Counted from the stretch's first letter, positions 11,640-23,670 are shown. The stretch is DNA of 64,000 bases from Trema orientale (GCA_002914845.1 JXTC01000159.1:586217-650216); one strand, 5' to 3'. A program made the numbers and translations. The notes: generated by a model from the letters alone, not told the origin.

Positions 11640-14470
11640 CGCTATAATGTGATACTCCACATCACCAAGTGGAGGTTCCTCCTGATCTTGAATATCTTCT
11701 AGCATAATTTTCAGAGGAGACAAGACTTCGCCATGAGGAGTGGGAAAGATGGGAGACGGTTCTTAACTTATAAATTGAGTCTCTATATGACTCTCTTAAA
11801 GCCATGAGAAGAACAGTAGCTATGATACATGCACAAGATACTTATAGTTATTTTTCTTTTTATTACAATAAAGAATACCAATTCCCTTTCCAATTTTTCC
11901 TGGAAACTGGAAGAAATTAGGTAAAATACCTACAGTAATATTCTTAATTTTTTTTTAAATAGAATATTTTACTCATTTTCCAATATCAACATCTTTTTTT
12001 TTTTTTCTAGCTATAGTATTGTGATTGACTTTTAAGAATGGGGATGTTAATTGAAAAATCGTCCCGGATCTGCCTCATTGTCATTCCTAATAAACGCTAA
12101 CATCTATAAATGCCTTTAGGACCCGTTTAGTTGGAGGTAATGGAATGGAAAAGAAAGGAAAAAAATCAAAAGAAAAATTTAATTCCATTTTCGGGTTAGA
12201 AAACTAAGGAAAAAAATTGTTTCCAATGGAAAGGATTGGAACAACCTATTTCATTCAGGCATTTTCATTTCCCTAATTAACTTTCAAATTCACTTCATCC
12301 CGATGACATCAACATGCACGCAGGCCAGAACAGAGCCTTCACTGCCTCTCCCCCATCAAGACTCGCTCCGATGCTGACACTCAGCCGCCCGACGAAGCTC
12401 CAGTGCCGACCCTCTATTTGGTCGAGTATGTATACTTGAATCCAGACCAATTTCGTTGGATGATGATAAATATTAATGAAAGCTACTGTGAGGAGCCAAG
12501 CATAAGTGGAAAGAGCTTGGGTTTATTTGATGATGACGACTCAAGTAAATAAGAGAATCAAGAGTAGATTAAGGAGAAAGAATCACAAGACAACACTTGT
12601 GAATCTTCACCCTTCGAGATCCAAATTATTATGCCACCACCGTTTACAAAAGATCACATCTATAACGATCTTATGTGGCCAGAACCTCCTCTTCCACTGC
12701 TAGTACCGTTCATTCATGCCCACCAAACACATGTATCAATGCCAAATCAAGATGAGCGTACGAGTCAATCACTTTCATATATCGCCAAACTTGAAGGCAT
12801 TCAAAAACAAGACCCATTTGTTGTGTTGTACGACATATACTATGGGCGGAAGCCCCTATTTGATGAGCTTCACCAATTTGTACATGAATAAACCTAAAGA
12901 TGCAAATTAGGGAGAGGAGTCCCGTAGAATCCAAGTTAGAGTCACCTCACCCAGAGTACCACCCTTGCCAACCTTAATAGGAGGCGAGAATGTCTATCCT
13001 CCCCGGTACGTGTTCTTTTCTCTTGTGCTTATATTGAATATTTAAATTTTGAGAACATTGCCAATTTTGAGTTTAGGGTTGAGAACGATTGTTGGATAAT
13101 TATTTGTTGGGTGTGCCTTTGCTTGTGTGTTGGTTGCATAATTTTCTTTCCATGAGTTGTATACTTCTAGGAAATCATTTCATTTTTCTTGCTTTTCTTT
13201 TGCTAGTTTGAATAAATTGTGAGTGTTATTGAGATGAGATTACTTGTTATTGATTATGAGTGTAGTCATTTAATATTTTCTTTGGTCTTTTGAAATGTAA
13301 CTCATTGAGATTATCCGTATGTTTGACTCACATTAATTGGACCTCATTCTTGATTCTACACATTTGAGCACGGTAATCATGATCATTTGAGCTTTTGGAG
13401 AACACTTGTGTGCATTAGATAGGTATTGACATATTATGAACTCTGGAACCTATTTAAGTGAAGCTTGAGACGAAATTCTATGTTAGCTGTCATTGGAGAA
13501 ATGATTTAGGCCATCTTTGGACTATTTGAGCCTTTTAAACTAATCTTGATACATTGTTATCCTAATATATCCACTTTGAGCCTATTTATATCTTTCTTTT
13601 TCTACCAGAGTTTAGCCAAACTAAAATAATGAACACCAACCTTTATCTTTAAAGCATGTTGATTGTTTTAAAGAGTTAATTTGTGTTATGTTCATGTTGG
13701 GAGGAAGTGTGGTGTTACGAAGTATTGAAAAAAAAAAAGAAGCAATTAAAAAAAGGAATAATTTAGTGAAAATTTTGTATTCTTACCCTCTATTTTCTTT
13801 TTTAACATTGAGGACAATGTTAATTTTGAGTTTAGAGGAGTGGTTTTTTATTTTCATCTTTTTATCTTTTTTCATATCTTTTGTTTTAAAAATAAAAAGA
13901 AGAAAATAATAATAAATAAGTGTTTGACGGAGTGTTGATAGAAGAGAAATTTAGTTGAAAAAAAGTACGGGAGTGCTATTTGGTATACCAAGGAATAACT
14001 CTATAAAGATCCCAGATTAATGTACTTAAGGGTGATTTGAATCTTAAATGTTTCCAAAATTATCTTACCTTTGCCTAAGCCGACATTACAAGCTTAATGA
14101 AAGACCTTTTGATTTTTGATAACATACTAACATATATTAGTGAAGAGCGACATGAAAAATGGGCATATGGTAGTTCTAAATTACATCATATAGAGATCTT
14201 TCATTATCTATCAAAACACACAAGCGTATCTGAAGTTCATTTTGTTAAGTGATATTAATTTTACTCACACTTATACATTGAGAGTCTTGAGTGGAGTTAA
14301 ATTGATGCTTGAAGTTGAAAATCTAGATAATCTTAATGTTTGCATTTCTTTTGAGCTTGGATCATTTTGTGACTTTGGAGATACTTGCACAGTTTTTAGT
14401 TTGATACGAAACTCACACTTTGTCGTTTATATCTTTAGTACTTGATTTATGTTTTACATTTTTTTATTTT
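11640..14470 (+). other. Interior of nested gypsy element, no polymerase found
   Basis: After gag there is degraded sequence, then a GC-richer stretch (12300-12960) with an 86-codon open frame at 12631-12891 (MPPPFTKDHIYNDLMWPEPP and onward). I recognise no family for this frame; it may be a leftover of the post-gag region. A motif like the start of a Tourist TIR (GGACCCGTTTAGTTGG, 12119) has no visible partner end. From about 13000 the sequence is the long AT-rich 3' non-coding region, related to that of the fragment at 3615-4842. Confidence 0.5.
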
Positions 14471-14507
14471 GCTTGAGGACAAGCAGATATTCGAGTTTAG
14501 AGGCATT

Positions 14508-15978
14508 TGATGAATGATTAATTCACTCGCAAATCAAGTATAATTCAACTTAAATAATTGTAAGTTCTCAAGCATTTTTGTTGGTTTGATGTATTTTTAT
14601 TTTGTTTTTATAGTTCTTGTAAATAAATGAAAATCAATATGAATTAGTGCTAAATATGGGTATTTTAGCCCTTTTAGATAGAAAGTTGAGTCCAATTCGA
14701 ACACAACGCAATGAAAATCAGGCAAAACAGAGCTAAAACGACGAAACGGCATCCTTGGGAAGAAAAGTTATCGTGCTGACTTTTCAGAACCGAGAGTACT
14801 GCGGCACTGTCCAAGTAGCGTCACGGCGCTGCTTGGAAAACTAAGTTCCAGAGGCTAAAGTGCTGCGGCGCTTGCCAGTAGCGTCCTGAAGCACGTTTTT
14901 AGCAAGTTTTTAGAGCCAATCTGGACCATTGATGCCATCTGATCGAATGGTTAATATTCCACTCGGCCTAGGTCACCTTGGAGCCCCTTAAATACATCCT
15001 TAAGTCTCTATTTCAAAGGTGGAGAGTAGGAGAGGAAGCACAACAAAGAGAGCTCAAAAATCAAAAAGAGGAAGGAGCTTGGAGTTAAAATTCTTGGAGA
15101 GGATGCTTGAAGAGATTGAAGTTTGAAGTTCTACCTTCACAAAAGAGTTTTTCTCATCCACTTTCTCACTCTAATCTCATTTGGACTTTTGTATTATGCT
15201 TGATTCATGAATACATTTGGAATTATGAAATTCTTATTAAGATTAGTGTTGGATTCTCTTATGTTGAATTAATGGTTATATGCTTGGTGTATGATGTAAC
15301 ATAAACTTTGATTCTATGTCTAGATTTCTAATATGTTCTTTAATATTGTTCGTGAATTTATTTATGTTATTCTATACATAATACTTCTCAACTAATTAGC
15401 TACTAGTTGGATGAATTAATTTCTAAAATTTAGCACTTGAAAGAGGGAATTTTAGAAACAACTATAGGATAGTATAACCTAGGATTTTGTAGAGTTTGAG
15501 AAAACCTATAATTCCTTTGAAGCCATGATCAAAGAACCATTGAACATAATGAATTCTTAATTTCTAGGTTTGGAATAGAGATATTAGAATCGGGATTTAG
15601 AAATGATTTGACTTGCCACTCGAGAGAGGGAGTAGAAATATTTTCGGGTTCTTGGCTTATAAACTAGGAATAATTGATTAGAATGCAATTGGTGATCAAA
15701 AGATATAGTTAATAGTTAGGTGAATTCAATCTCCTAGTACATTTGTGTATAGAAGTCTCTATATTTTATTTTTGTATTTATAATTTGATTTTATATTTAT
15801 TTAAGTTATAAATTCATTTATTTGGTTGCTTAGATAAAGTTAGATTACGATAATTCCGGTACTTAGCGATAATTTAATACCCAATTCCCTATGGGATAAA
15901 CAACACTCTTATCACTTTATTACTTGTATACAACCCGTACACTTGTAGTTATTTTACATATATGCATTTAGCGTAATA
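14508..15978 (+). repeat. Right LTR of nested gypsy element
   Basis: It begins TGATGAATGATTAATTC after a polypurine-like tract (GAGTTTAGAGGCATT) and ends TTTAGCGTAATA. It is the counterpart of 9287-11200 without the MITE. Copia RNase H coding sequence resumes immediately after it (GATGCAAACCAACAGACACACC). Confidence 0.92.
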
Positions 15979-16712
15979 AGATGCAAACCAACAGACACAC
16001 CAGTTGAAGCAAAAGGAAGAGAAAGACAGGAAAGAATTCCAGTAGATAGGGGGAGATACCAACATCTGGTTGGGAGATTGATTTGTCTCTCTTATATAAG
16101 ACCTGATATTGTCTTTGCTATCAGTTTAGTCAGCTAATACATGCATTCACCCATAGAAGATCATCTTGAAGCTATGTATCAAATTCTGAGGTACTTGAAG
16201 ATAACACTCGGAAGAGGATTATTCTTTGGCAAGAATGAGAAAAGAGGAATAAAAGCCTATACTGATGCAGATCAGGCAGGTTCAATTGATGATAGAAAGT
16301 CTACATCTAGTTACTGTACTATGCTCTAGGGAAATCTTGCACTTAGAGGAGCAAGAAACAAAATATTGTCGCTCGTAGCAGTGCCGAGGCAGAATTTAGA
16401 GCACTAGCACAAGGAATATGTGAGTTAATGTGGCTTAAAAGAGTGTTGGTGGTACTAAGGATGGCTACTGATTCTCATATGAAGTTATACTGCTATAATC
16501 AAGCAACTATCAATATTGCTCACAATCCTGTCCAATACAACTGAACCAAACATGTCAAAGTTGATAGACATTTTATCAGGAAAAAAATCGAGAGTGGTGT
16601 CATCCGTATGACATATGCTCTAACAAAGCAGCAAGTTGATGATGTGCTGACAAAAGGGTTACCAAGACAACTTTTTGAAGATATGATAGACAAGCTGGGA
16701 ATGATCAATATC
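15979..16712 (+). pseudogene. pol: Copia pol remnant: RNase H
   Basis: The copia frame resumes with CKPTDTPVEAKG. It continues through MHSPIEDHLEAMYQILRYLK (16141) to the RNase H signature AYTDADQAGSIDDRKSTSSYC (about 16255-16317), where family members usually have DADWAGS. Later frames give a KHVKVDRHFI-like segment near 16550. Stops at 16137, 16327 and beyond show it is dead. This completes the pol gene interrupted at 9286. Confidence 0.88.
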
Positions 16713-16734
16713 TATTCTCTAGCTTGAGAGAGAG

Positions 16735-16961
16735 TGTTGAAAATGTCATTGATTTTATTGATTTTACAGCTATTAGGTTTACTTCTTTTTATTTCTTTTT
16801 GTTGATTGTTTCCTTTACTGTGATAGGTGATATTAATCCCTAATTTAGTAGGAATAGCTTCAGATCTGTGACCTGAACCTAATAGCCTCTTTAGGCTATA
16901 TAGATGTACGTTTTTCTTCACAATAAAATTATGAGAGTGTTAAAATACCTCTGTTTCTATA
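16735..16961 (+). repeat. Right LTR of the copia element
   Basis: It starts TGTTGAAAATGTCATTGA after the purine-rich tract TTGAGAGAGAG (about 16724-16734), which serves as the polypurine tract. It ends TTTCTATA, where the left copy ends TTTCTACA. The two copies differ at many sites, which suggests an old insertion. Confidence 0.88.
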
Positions 16962-17035
16962 TTACGATTGTTATAAATCTATTATCGAGATCTGCGGTTC
17001 TTCCAATTAATATTTGAATACAATGAAAAGTAATT

Positions 17036-19120
17036 TGCAAACCACAAGTGTTTAAAGGGGCATTATTATACTTTTACTGGGTTAATTAAAAAAAAAAAAG
17101 GAATGAAACCGCTAATTTCCCCCATAAATCCATGATACCCCTCACCTCCTCATCTCCCCTTGATGCTGCCACCTAAACAAGGCCATTTTCAGGTCGTTTT
17201 GAGGACGCCAAGTCCATGTGCCACCCTTCACCTCCCCAGCCTCGGAGCCACCTCATGTGACGTGGAGAAGCGATGGAGCTCACTTCCTCGGGGGAATCTG
17301 GCTACCACGGGTCGAGGGAAGCCATCTGCGCTGTCAACTCGACTTGCCTAGGCCAGCGTTGAGCTTCTTTGGCCTCCAACCATTGCGAGATGTTGCTCCT
17401 CATCGGAAATGGTGAGTTTTCTTAAGTTTGGTCATTTCTCAAATTTGCAATGTTGATATTCTTGTGATAAATTTTCTAAGAGTGTTGAGTTTGAGGATTT
17501 AGTGATTAAGATTGGTATGAATAAGTAATAGAGAAGAGAGAATGTTGAATCTGAAGTTGGATATGATTTTAGGGCATTTTTCAGACTTGAAGATGGTAAT
17601 TTTCTAATTATTTCTTAAAAAGTGATATTTTTAATTACTTTGAAAAGTTTGGAATAAACGGCCTAATATAAGTTAGAGACACCGAAATGGACTTTTGAGG
17701 TCAAATTTGAGATTAGTGGACTTGAAAAACAAATTTTTTTATATAATACTTATATGTTTCGACTAGACACGCAAATTAAGGCACGAGAGGCTCAGGTTTT
17801 GCCTCGTGTAGATCACAATGGTAATGTCAGTTTAAGCATCCAAACACTCGTTTGAAAATCCACAAATTAAATCGGGCGACTTCAAGTCCTAGACCGCCCT
17901 TCAGATCTCCACATTACCCTCAAGAACTACTATAGGCCTTGGTAATAATCTTAGTTACTCATTTGAGGTAGGGATTTGATTACTTGATTTTAAATTTAGT
18001 TTCATTATGAATTTACATGTTTTGATAGAATATGGAATTTTATGAAATGATTTGAAAAATATGTTTATATATGCTTTTTAATTTGATTTAATATTAAACT
18101 GTCTGGGAGGCACATCACATTAGTTAGCATGCTATATATATCTTGTTTTGTACTATTTTCTGCAGGATTTGGATTTTATGAGTTTTCATAAAAACGACCA
18201 TTATGCTGCTGAAATTTCTAGAAAATTCAAAATGATTGAGAATCTAGTTTTGAGAATTAAATGTTGTTTGACTAAAGAATACTGCATGATTATTTTATGA
18301 TTTGGTAAAAAATTATACATATCTCTATTCATGTCATTCATATAGTATTGCATGCATTTATAGCACTTATGTAGCCTCAGACTTACAGTACTCCAAGTAG
18401 GGTGCTCAGACTTATGGTCGCCCATATAGGTAGCTCGGACTTTCGGGTGACCTAATTGGACACTTTAGACATATCACACAATTGCCTCCATAGTTGTATA
18501 TTGACATGAATAGATATGTACTTATTTTCATATTGTGTTTTACAATAGTTTGGAATGTATAAACTTTTAGACTATGATTTTAAGTGGATTTCTATAAATT
18601 GTTTTACATGAATAGCTAACTATGCGGCACCTTTAAAGTGAGTATTTATGTTTACTATTAAAAACCTATAATCGATTCTCTACTGGGCTTTGGCTCAACC
18701 CTCTCCTTCCCCTCAGGTGGCACTCAGTGTGATTTGGACAGGGAGACCTAGAGTGAGGCACTAAAGGCTTATTAGTATTATTTATATTTTAGTAAATTCC
18801 TACTAGACTTATGGATTTAAGTAGGAATTGAATTGGATTATAACTATATAAGCTTATTTATGAGATTTGGATATGATTTATATAACTTATGTCTATGTGT
18901 GGACGTGATATGGAAGTTCGATACATGGTTATGGATGATTATCTTATACAAATCTATGGATGACGCATAATTGTGGGTTTATTTACCTAAATATTTTATA
19001 GAGGCCATTTTGAAAAATTGAAGAATTGAAAGCTTTTGGACTATTTTTAAAACTTATTTTCGGTATTTCTAATTTATGAAATACCTATTCTGCTACTGAC
19101 CCTGGTCTCGGGTCGTGACA
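17036..19120 (-). repeat. Probable solo LTR of a gypsy (Del/Tekay-like) element, minus strand
   Basis: Read on the minus strand, the segment starts TGTCACGACCCGAGACC at 19120. It closely parallels the plus-strand LTR start at 25001 (TGTCACAACCCAAACTCC): both go on to a CAGTRGCAGAA word and then TTAGAAAT. A GC-rich leader-like block lies at 17150-17410. No internal domain of a retrotransposon is attached. The other boundary is uncertain. I place it at 17036 because it leaves AATT on both flanks, but a short 4-bp match is weak evidence. Confidence 0.6.
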
Positions 19121-19493
19121 AATTTTTTAGACTTTTGTGGCCTCTAATTGGGAGAGCCATATCCCTAGCATGGCCTACGAAAATGTGTGTTCACACTGCA
19201 AGGCTCTTACCAATATTTGAATATTTAGTCAATTAGTCGGTACCAAATGAACCCTCAGCAAAGCCCTTATCGAGCTCATGCCAACAATGATGCTGGCACT
19301 TATCAAAAACTAACTATAACTAGCTTGGGTCTTAAGTCACTTTGTATATATGACCTATTTTGACCTAGTTTCCAAATCTTTATAGTAATAAGTATTTGTC
19401 ATTATCCCCTCAAAAGAAAAAGAAATATTTATATCATTCTAGACAATGAAAAGTGCCTTAAAAGTCTTCTTACAATATTTATCTTGAGTTATA

Positions 19494-20410
19494 ATTAGGG
19501 TTTCTTATGAAAACAACCACGCCCAAAGTTCAAAAAATTGAAAAAGCCCGGATGAGCTAAAGTTTTTGAGAAATTTTGATTTATTTAGAAATCTATCATT
19601 TTTTGAAAGTTTATTTAATCAATAACACTTTGCAAAATTTAGAAAAATTCGAAATTGTTCCTTTTCAAAGGTACTCGGGGTAACCAATTGATTTACTTGA
19701 AGTAACCAAACTCATTACCTCAAGTAACTTGACCGATTACCTAAAGTACCTTATCAATTGTGGTATATTTCTAAATATTTCAAAAATGGTATTTTTTTTT
19801 ACATAAATCAAATATTTTTCAAAAAAATTAAAAATCTGTGATTTTTTCAATTCTTTTGAAACTTTACCTTATAAAATCAAATTCTCTCTTATAATTAAAG
19901 TCATCTAGAGTCATAAAAATGGAGGGCACTTGCCCGATCTTTGTTTCAGCTTAGTCCCGGCCTAGGTTGATGTACTTTTTATAGAGGAAATTTGATTTTT
20001 TTTATGATAAAGTTCAAAAAAAGAATCGAAAACTTTCAGATTTCTAAATTTTTTGAAAGATTCTAGAACCACTTAGAAAAATATTACTTTTGAAATTACT
20101 TATAGACATATCATTTTCACTAATTAATGAGGTATTTGAGATAATTGGTCAAGTTATTTGAGGTAATCAGATTAATTACCTCAAGTAGCTCTTGATTACT
20201 CCAAGTAACTTAATTAGTTACCTTGAATACTTTTAAAAATTATTAATTTTTACACAATGGAATTTTTTTTAAATATTCTTTAAAAATGTGTATGTTTCTA
20301 AATAAATTTAGAATTTCGCAAAAATATCAGCCCATTTGGTACTTTTATAATTTTTTTGGACTATGGGCTCAAATTTATGTAAAAGGCTCTTTTTGTAGGT
20401 AAGGAGGTAA
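19494..20410. repeat. Foldback element with TTGAGGTAAT-type arms
   Basis: The left arm (about 19494-19760) and right arm (about 20105-20405) are inverted copies of each other. The left arm holds GGTAACCAATTGA, CATTACCTCAAGTAACTTG and ACCGATTACCTAAAG. The reverse complement of the right arm holds the same series: GGTAACTAATT, GATTACCTCAAATAACTTG and ACCAATTATCTCAAA. Outer portions match too (GAAATTxxxATTTATTTAGAAA). It is AT-rich and non-coding, with no transposase and no clear target duplication. The superfamily is unknown. Confidence 0.65.
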
Positions 20411-20439
20411 GGGCCGAAGCCCCTGGCCTTTGCTGCACT

Positions 20440-21840
20440 TGCAACGAACCCCGACTGTCATGTGACCGTTGGGGTTAATTGTCATTATTATTATCTTTAG
20501 AATTTTCAAAACAATAATTTTTTTTTAATTTCTTATCCCCTACTCTATAAATACTCTCCTTCACGCTCAAAATTTTCACAGCAACCTTCAATCTTCTCTT
20601 ATACTCTTTCTCGCTTAAATTTCTCAAACTTTCATTAAATAAAAGTAAAAAACAATCTCCCAATTATATTTCTCTCACATTATTCTCTAACTATCCCATA
20701 TTTTCCCCAAAATAATTTTGTGAATATCTCTTTCAAGTCAAGTCTCACTCTACATACATACTAATATGCATATTCATAATAATAAGTAGGAGGCTTAATA
20801 CAAATCTATTAAAAAAAAAAACCCTAGAATTTTTTTTGGTGATAGAGAAATATTAGGGAGATTGAGAGGATCAGAGAAGATTAAAGGTTTTATTTTCTTT
20901 ATTTTTTTTTAGGTAACAAATCTATTGTTATAATTATTTTTTTTTACAATAACATATTGAATATTTAAAAACAAAATTCTTCCAATAGATAAGCTAAGTC
21001 TCTCATCCTAAGACCACTCTAGCTAAACCTTAATGTAACTGGTTGACTACGACACAGGAAAAAAACTAAAAACTAAAAACTAAATGCATCCAACATTAAT
21101 AAACCACTGTCAATGCATCTGACTTCATAAACTACTCATGCATTAGCATGAATCACAAAGATACCATAGACATCATAGTTGAATTACTTAAAGAAGTACC
21201 AAACATCCACTTGCGCTTTTTTTTACTTTTTATGTATATGTAGCTTTTAGTTACCTATCGAAGGGGTAGAAAAGATTAAAAGTCGAGTGTAAAATTTTTG
21301 AGTGTGCGAGAGTATTTATAGTATAGGAGAGGAGAATAAAAGATAAACAAAAGTTTTTAAAAGTGAAAATTAGGCCTTGTATGGCATTCTTAGGGGGGGA
21401 AAAAAACAAAAATTAGAAAAATACGCTGGGTTCTATTTTTTTAGATCTGGTATGGCTCTTATTAGAAAAATATTATTTTTAAAAAATATTTAAAAATTAT
21501 TATTTTTTAAAATAGTAACTAATAACCGGTAGTCAATTTTCGAGTACTGGTAACTAGTGACCAAAAGTATTTATAACGGGTAACTAGTAACTAGTTTTCA
21601 GAAACTGATAACTGTAACCATTTAAAAATGGTATTTTTCTAAAAACTTTTTGAAAAGTTATAAAAATCATACGGGAATTGAAAAAAAAAAAAAAAAAAAC
21701 ACTGAGATCCGTATTTTTTTTATAATTCTTTTTGGTTTTTATAAGTGAAAGTGTGAGAAATCTATTGTAAAATTAAGAAATTAATGATAATAAACCCCAA
21801 CGGTCATCTGTGTTGGGGTTTGACGTGCATCAAGGGCCAA
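20440..21840. repeat. Second inverted-repeat element with ACCGTTGGGGTTAAT arms
   Basis: The left arm near 20460-20590 contains GTGACCGTTGGGGTTAATTG and CTCTATAAATACTCTCCTTC. The reverse complement of the right side repeats these as GATGACCGTTGGGGTTTATTA (about 21783-21803) and ACTATAAATACTCTCGCAC (about 21300-21330). The spacing of the two blocks differs between sides because a separate 340-bp repeat (21373-21715) lies within the right arm. No coding sequence is seen. The TATAAATA stretches are palindromic neighbours of the arms and need not be promoters. Confidence 0.45.
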
Positions 21841-22368
21841 GAGGCCCAACGGTATACATGACCCTTGGGCCGAGATATAGGGGCTGTGCACAGTGCATGC
21901 ACAGCCCAAAGAAAAAAAAGCCTGTCGGGTCAGCTCGCTATCCTATATTACAGCTCCCAACTGATTTTTGGGTTTCTAACACTTTTACATATAAAAAACT
22001 AAAAGAATTACAAAAGTACGGAAGTTAGGCTTTTATCAAATTTTTGTACAGTTTTTATTAGAAAATATCACTTTTAAAAAAAATTAAGAAAAATACCATT
22101 TTAAAAATAATTACAGGATACCTGTTTCTAAAAACTGGTAACTAGTTACTAGTTACTAGTTATATACTAATTATAAATACTTTTAGTTATTAGTTATCAG
22201 TTTCTAGAAACTGGTTTTCGATTATTAATTACTATTTTAAAAAATAATATTTTTTTAAATATTTTTTAAAAATTGTATTTTTCTAATAAAAATTGTACTG
22301 CATCTTGAAAAATGCTAACCATCATATTTTTCAAATTTTTTCCGGAAAATACCGTATAATGTCTAATC
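21373..22368. repeat. Inverted pair of an AT-rich TIR repeat
   Basis: A block at 21373-21720 starts GGCCTTGTATGGCATTCTTA. A related block at 22028-22368 lies in the opposite orientation; its reverse complement starts GACATTATACGGTATTTTCC. Both contain runs of the words AACTAGTAACTAGT and AAAACTGGTAACTAG. TA dinucleotides flank the outer ends, which could be a Stowaway-like target duplication or chance. The central spacer (21800-21960) is less AT-rich and contains a palindromic GTGCACAGTGCATGCAC word. No gene is recognised. Confidence 0.5.
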
Positions 22369-22418
22369 TCCCTCCATTTTCCCCCATTATAGGGGATTAA
22401 GTAGCAAGTTAGCTTCCT

Positions 22419-22498
22419 TGGCCCACATGAAGAAGCGTATCATGTGTTACTAAATGACTGGCCCACATGAAGAAGCGTATTATGTGTTACTAAATGAC
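22419..22498 (+). repeat. Two-copy 40-bp tandem duplication
   Basis: Units 22419-22458 and 22459-22498 differ by one base. Both contain GGCCCACATGAAGAAGCGTA followed by TATGTGTTACTAAATGAC (C for the first T in copy one). No element boundary or gene is associated with it. Confidence 0.93.
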
Positions 22499-22970
22499 GA
22501 ATATGCTATGATTAGTGTTGGTTCTTCTCAAAGGTTACTGATGCAAATTATCATGATCACTGATCCCCCAGTCCCTTCTCATTGTGGCATATTTTTTATA
22601 AAGCTGAATTACGATGAGTTTTATACGACCCACCAGCACGATTTTTATTTATAGGACGGGTTATATGGCCAATTATCCGTACATTAGGTACTCAGTACTG
22701 TTATACACAATTACCACTTGGTCGAACACATACAACGCCAAGTCTCCACGGCGCCTTTGTTATTGGTAACGCTATACTCTTCTGCCATAGCTTTTTTATC
22801 TAAGAAAAAGCAACTGTTATGTATGGACTTTCAAACATATGAATCACTTGGTATGAATATGGATTTGAATTGTGCTGCACAGTACAAATCAAAGATTATA
22901 AAGTTAAAGCATGCCGACAAGTTTATGTGTGTATGTATGTATGAATATATGTATATTATATATATATATA
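22499..22970. other. Unassigned non-repetitive stretch
   Basis: Moderately AT-rich, apparently unique sequence without a convincing coding frame. It is cut off on the right by the (TA)n-associated MITE copy A. Sequence of similar texture continues at 23235-23430 and 23680-24000, so this may once have been a single locus split by two MITE insertions. I recognise no protein in it. Confidence 0.35.
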
Positions 22971-22972
22971 TA

Positions 22973-23220
22973 GGGCACCAATCCAGTAGGTATTTTTTCT
23001 TTTTTACTTATACAGGGGTATCAATTTAGACAATGAAAATTTATTATGCACATTTTTTTATAGTAAAAAATAAGAGAGAGAAATAGCATTAATGATGCAC
23101 GTCCTTTCATGTACTTCATTATAACCGTTGGATCACCATTAGATGATGATCTAACGGCTAAAAAAAAAAATACCTACACATAGGTAAAAAAAAAAAAAAA
23201 TACCTACTGGATTGGCAACC
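22973..23220 (-). mobile_element. (TA)n-associated MITE, copy A
   Basis: A 248-bp palindromic element with ends GGGCACCAATCCAGTAGG (left) and, on the other strand, GGTTGCCAATCCAGTAGG (right). Subterminal poly-A/T tracts are separated by CCTATGTGTAGG-type words. It is flanked directly by (TA)n on the left (22956-22972) and (AT)n on the right (23221-23233). It is inverted relative to copies B, C and D. The interior has the shared block ATAACCGTTGGATCA...GATGATCTAACGG. No coding capacity. Confidence 0.88.
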
Positions 23221-23234
23221 ATATATATATATAA

Positions 23235-23440
23235 TCCACTTTCAGGATCCATTCTACCACTTGGCAATCTATGGTTGAACCTTATTAAGGTGTCTTGTAT
23301 CGGGTACAGAAAAAGTACAGCTTTCGTAAATGTGTTACAAAATAAAAGTCCTATTGCGATGCCTATTGAGAGATCCTCAATAATCAATCATACACATGCA
23401 ATAATACCCAAATGGACAAGCCTTTAGCTATATATATATA
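23235..23440. other. Unique segment between MITE copies A and B
   Basis: This 200-bp segment is less biased than the MITEs. A short open frame on the plus strand crosses it but extends into the flanking (AT)n tract. I recognise no product. It ends in (TA)n before copy B. Confidence 0.3.
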
Positions 23441-23442
23441 TA

Positions 23443-23670
23443 TTGCCAATTCAGTAGGTATTTTTTTTTTTTTTTACCTATGGGTGGGTATTTTTTTTTT
23501 AGTCATTAGATCATCTAACGACTATAATGAAGTGCATGAAAAGACGTGCATTATTAATGCTATTTCTCTTTCTTATTTTTTACTATAAAAAAATGTGCAT
23601 GATAAATTTTCATTGGCCAAATTGATACCTATGCATAGGTAAAAAAAAAAAAAATACGTATTGGATTGGA
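23443..23670 (+). mobile_element. (TA)n-associated MITE, copy B
   Basis: About 228 bp and homologous to copies A, C and D: TTGCCAATTCAGTAGGTA at the left, the GACGTGCATTATTAATGC core, and the poly-A then TACGTATTGGATTGG right end. (TA)n directly abuts the left side (23430-23442). The right flank is not a TA repeat, so this copy has lost or never had the right microsatellite arm. Confidence 0.82.

Larger units (their letters stand above)
9287..15978 (+). mobile_element. Non-autonomous Ty3-gypsy (Tat/Athila-like) element nested in copia
   Basis: Two long LTRs (9287-11200 and 14508-15978) flank a 3.3-kb interior. The interior has a tRNA-Asp-type primer site, a gag remnant, unidentified sequence and a long 3' non-coding region with CATTGAGGACAATG and GCTTGAGGACAAGC words typical of Tat/Athila-lineage elements. 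I see no protease, reverse transcriptase or integrase. It would have depended on a partner element (LARD-like). It splits the copia reverse transcriptase from RNase H. No perfect target duplication is visible: the flanks are GGATA on the left and AGATG on the right. Confidence 0.85.
2489..16961 (+). mobile_element. Degenerate Ty1-copia LTR retrotransposon with nested insertions
   Basis: Two related terminal repeats (2489-2741 and 16735-16961) enclose fragments in the order gag, zinc knuckle, protease, integrase, reverse transcriptase and RNase H. That is the Ty1-copia order, with integrase before reverse transcriptase. The 5-bp flanks TTATG (2484-2488) and TTACG (16962-16966) match at four of five positions and are read as a mutated target duplication. 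The coding region has many stops and frameshifts and is interrupted by two Ty3-gypsy-type insertions at about 3.6-6.4 kb and 9287-15978. About 5 kb is original copia sequence. The element cannot be autonomous. Confidence 0.9.

Noticed and set aside
12631..12891. 86-codon open frame as a host gene
   Set aside because: It lies inside the nested gypsy element between gag and the 3' non-coding region and has no known homologue; more likely part of the element or chance.
22718..23029. 103-codon open frame
   Set aside because: It crosses a (TA)n tract into MITE copy A, so the reading frame is a composite of unrelated sequences.
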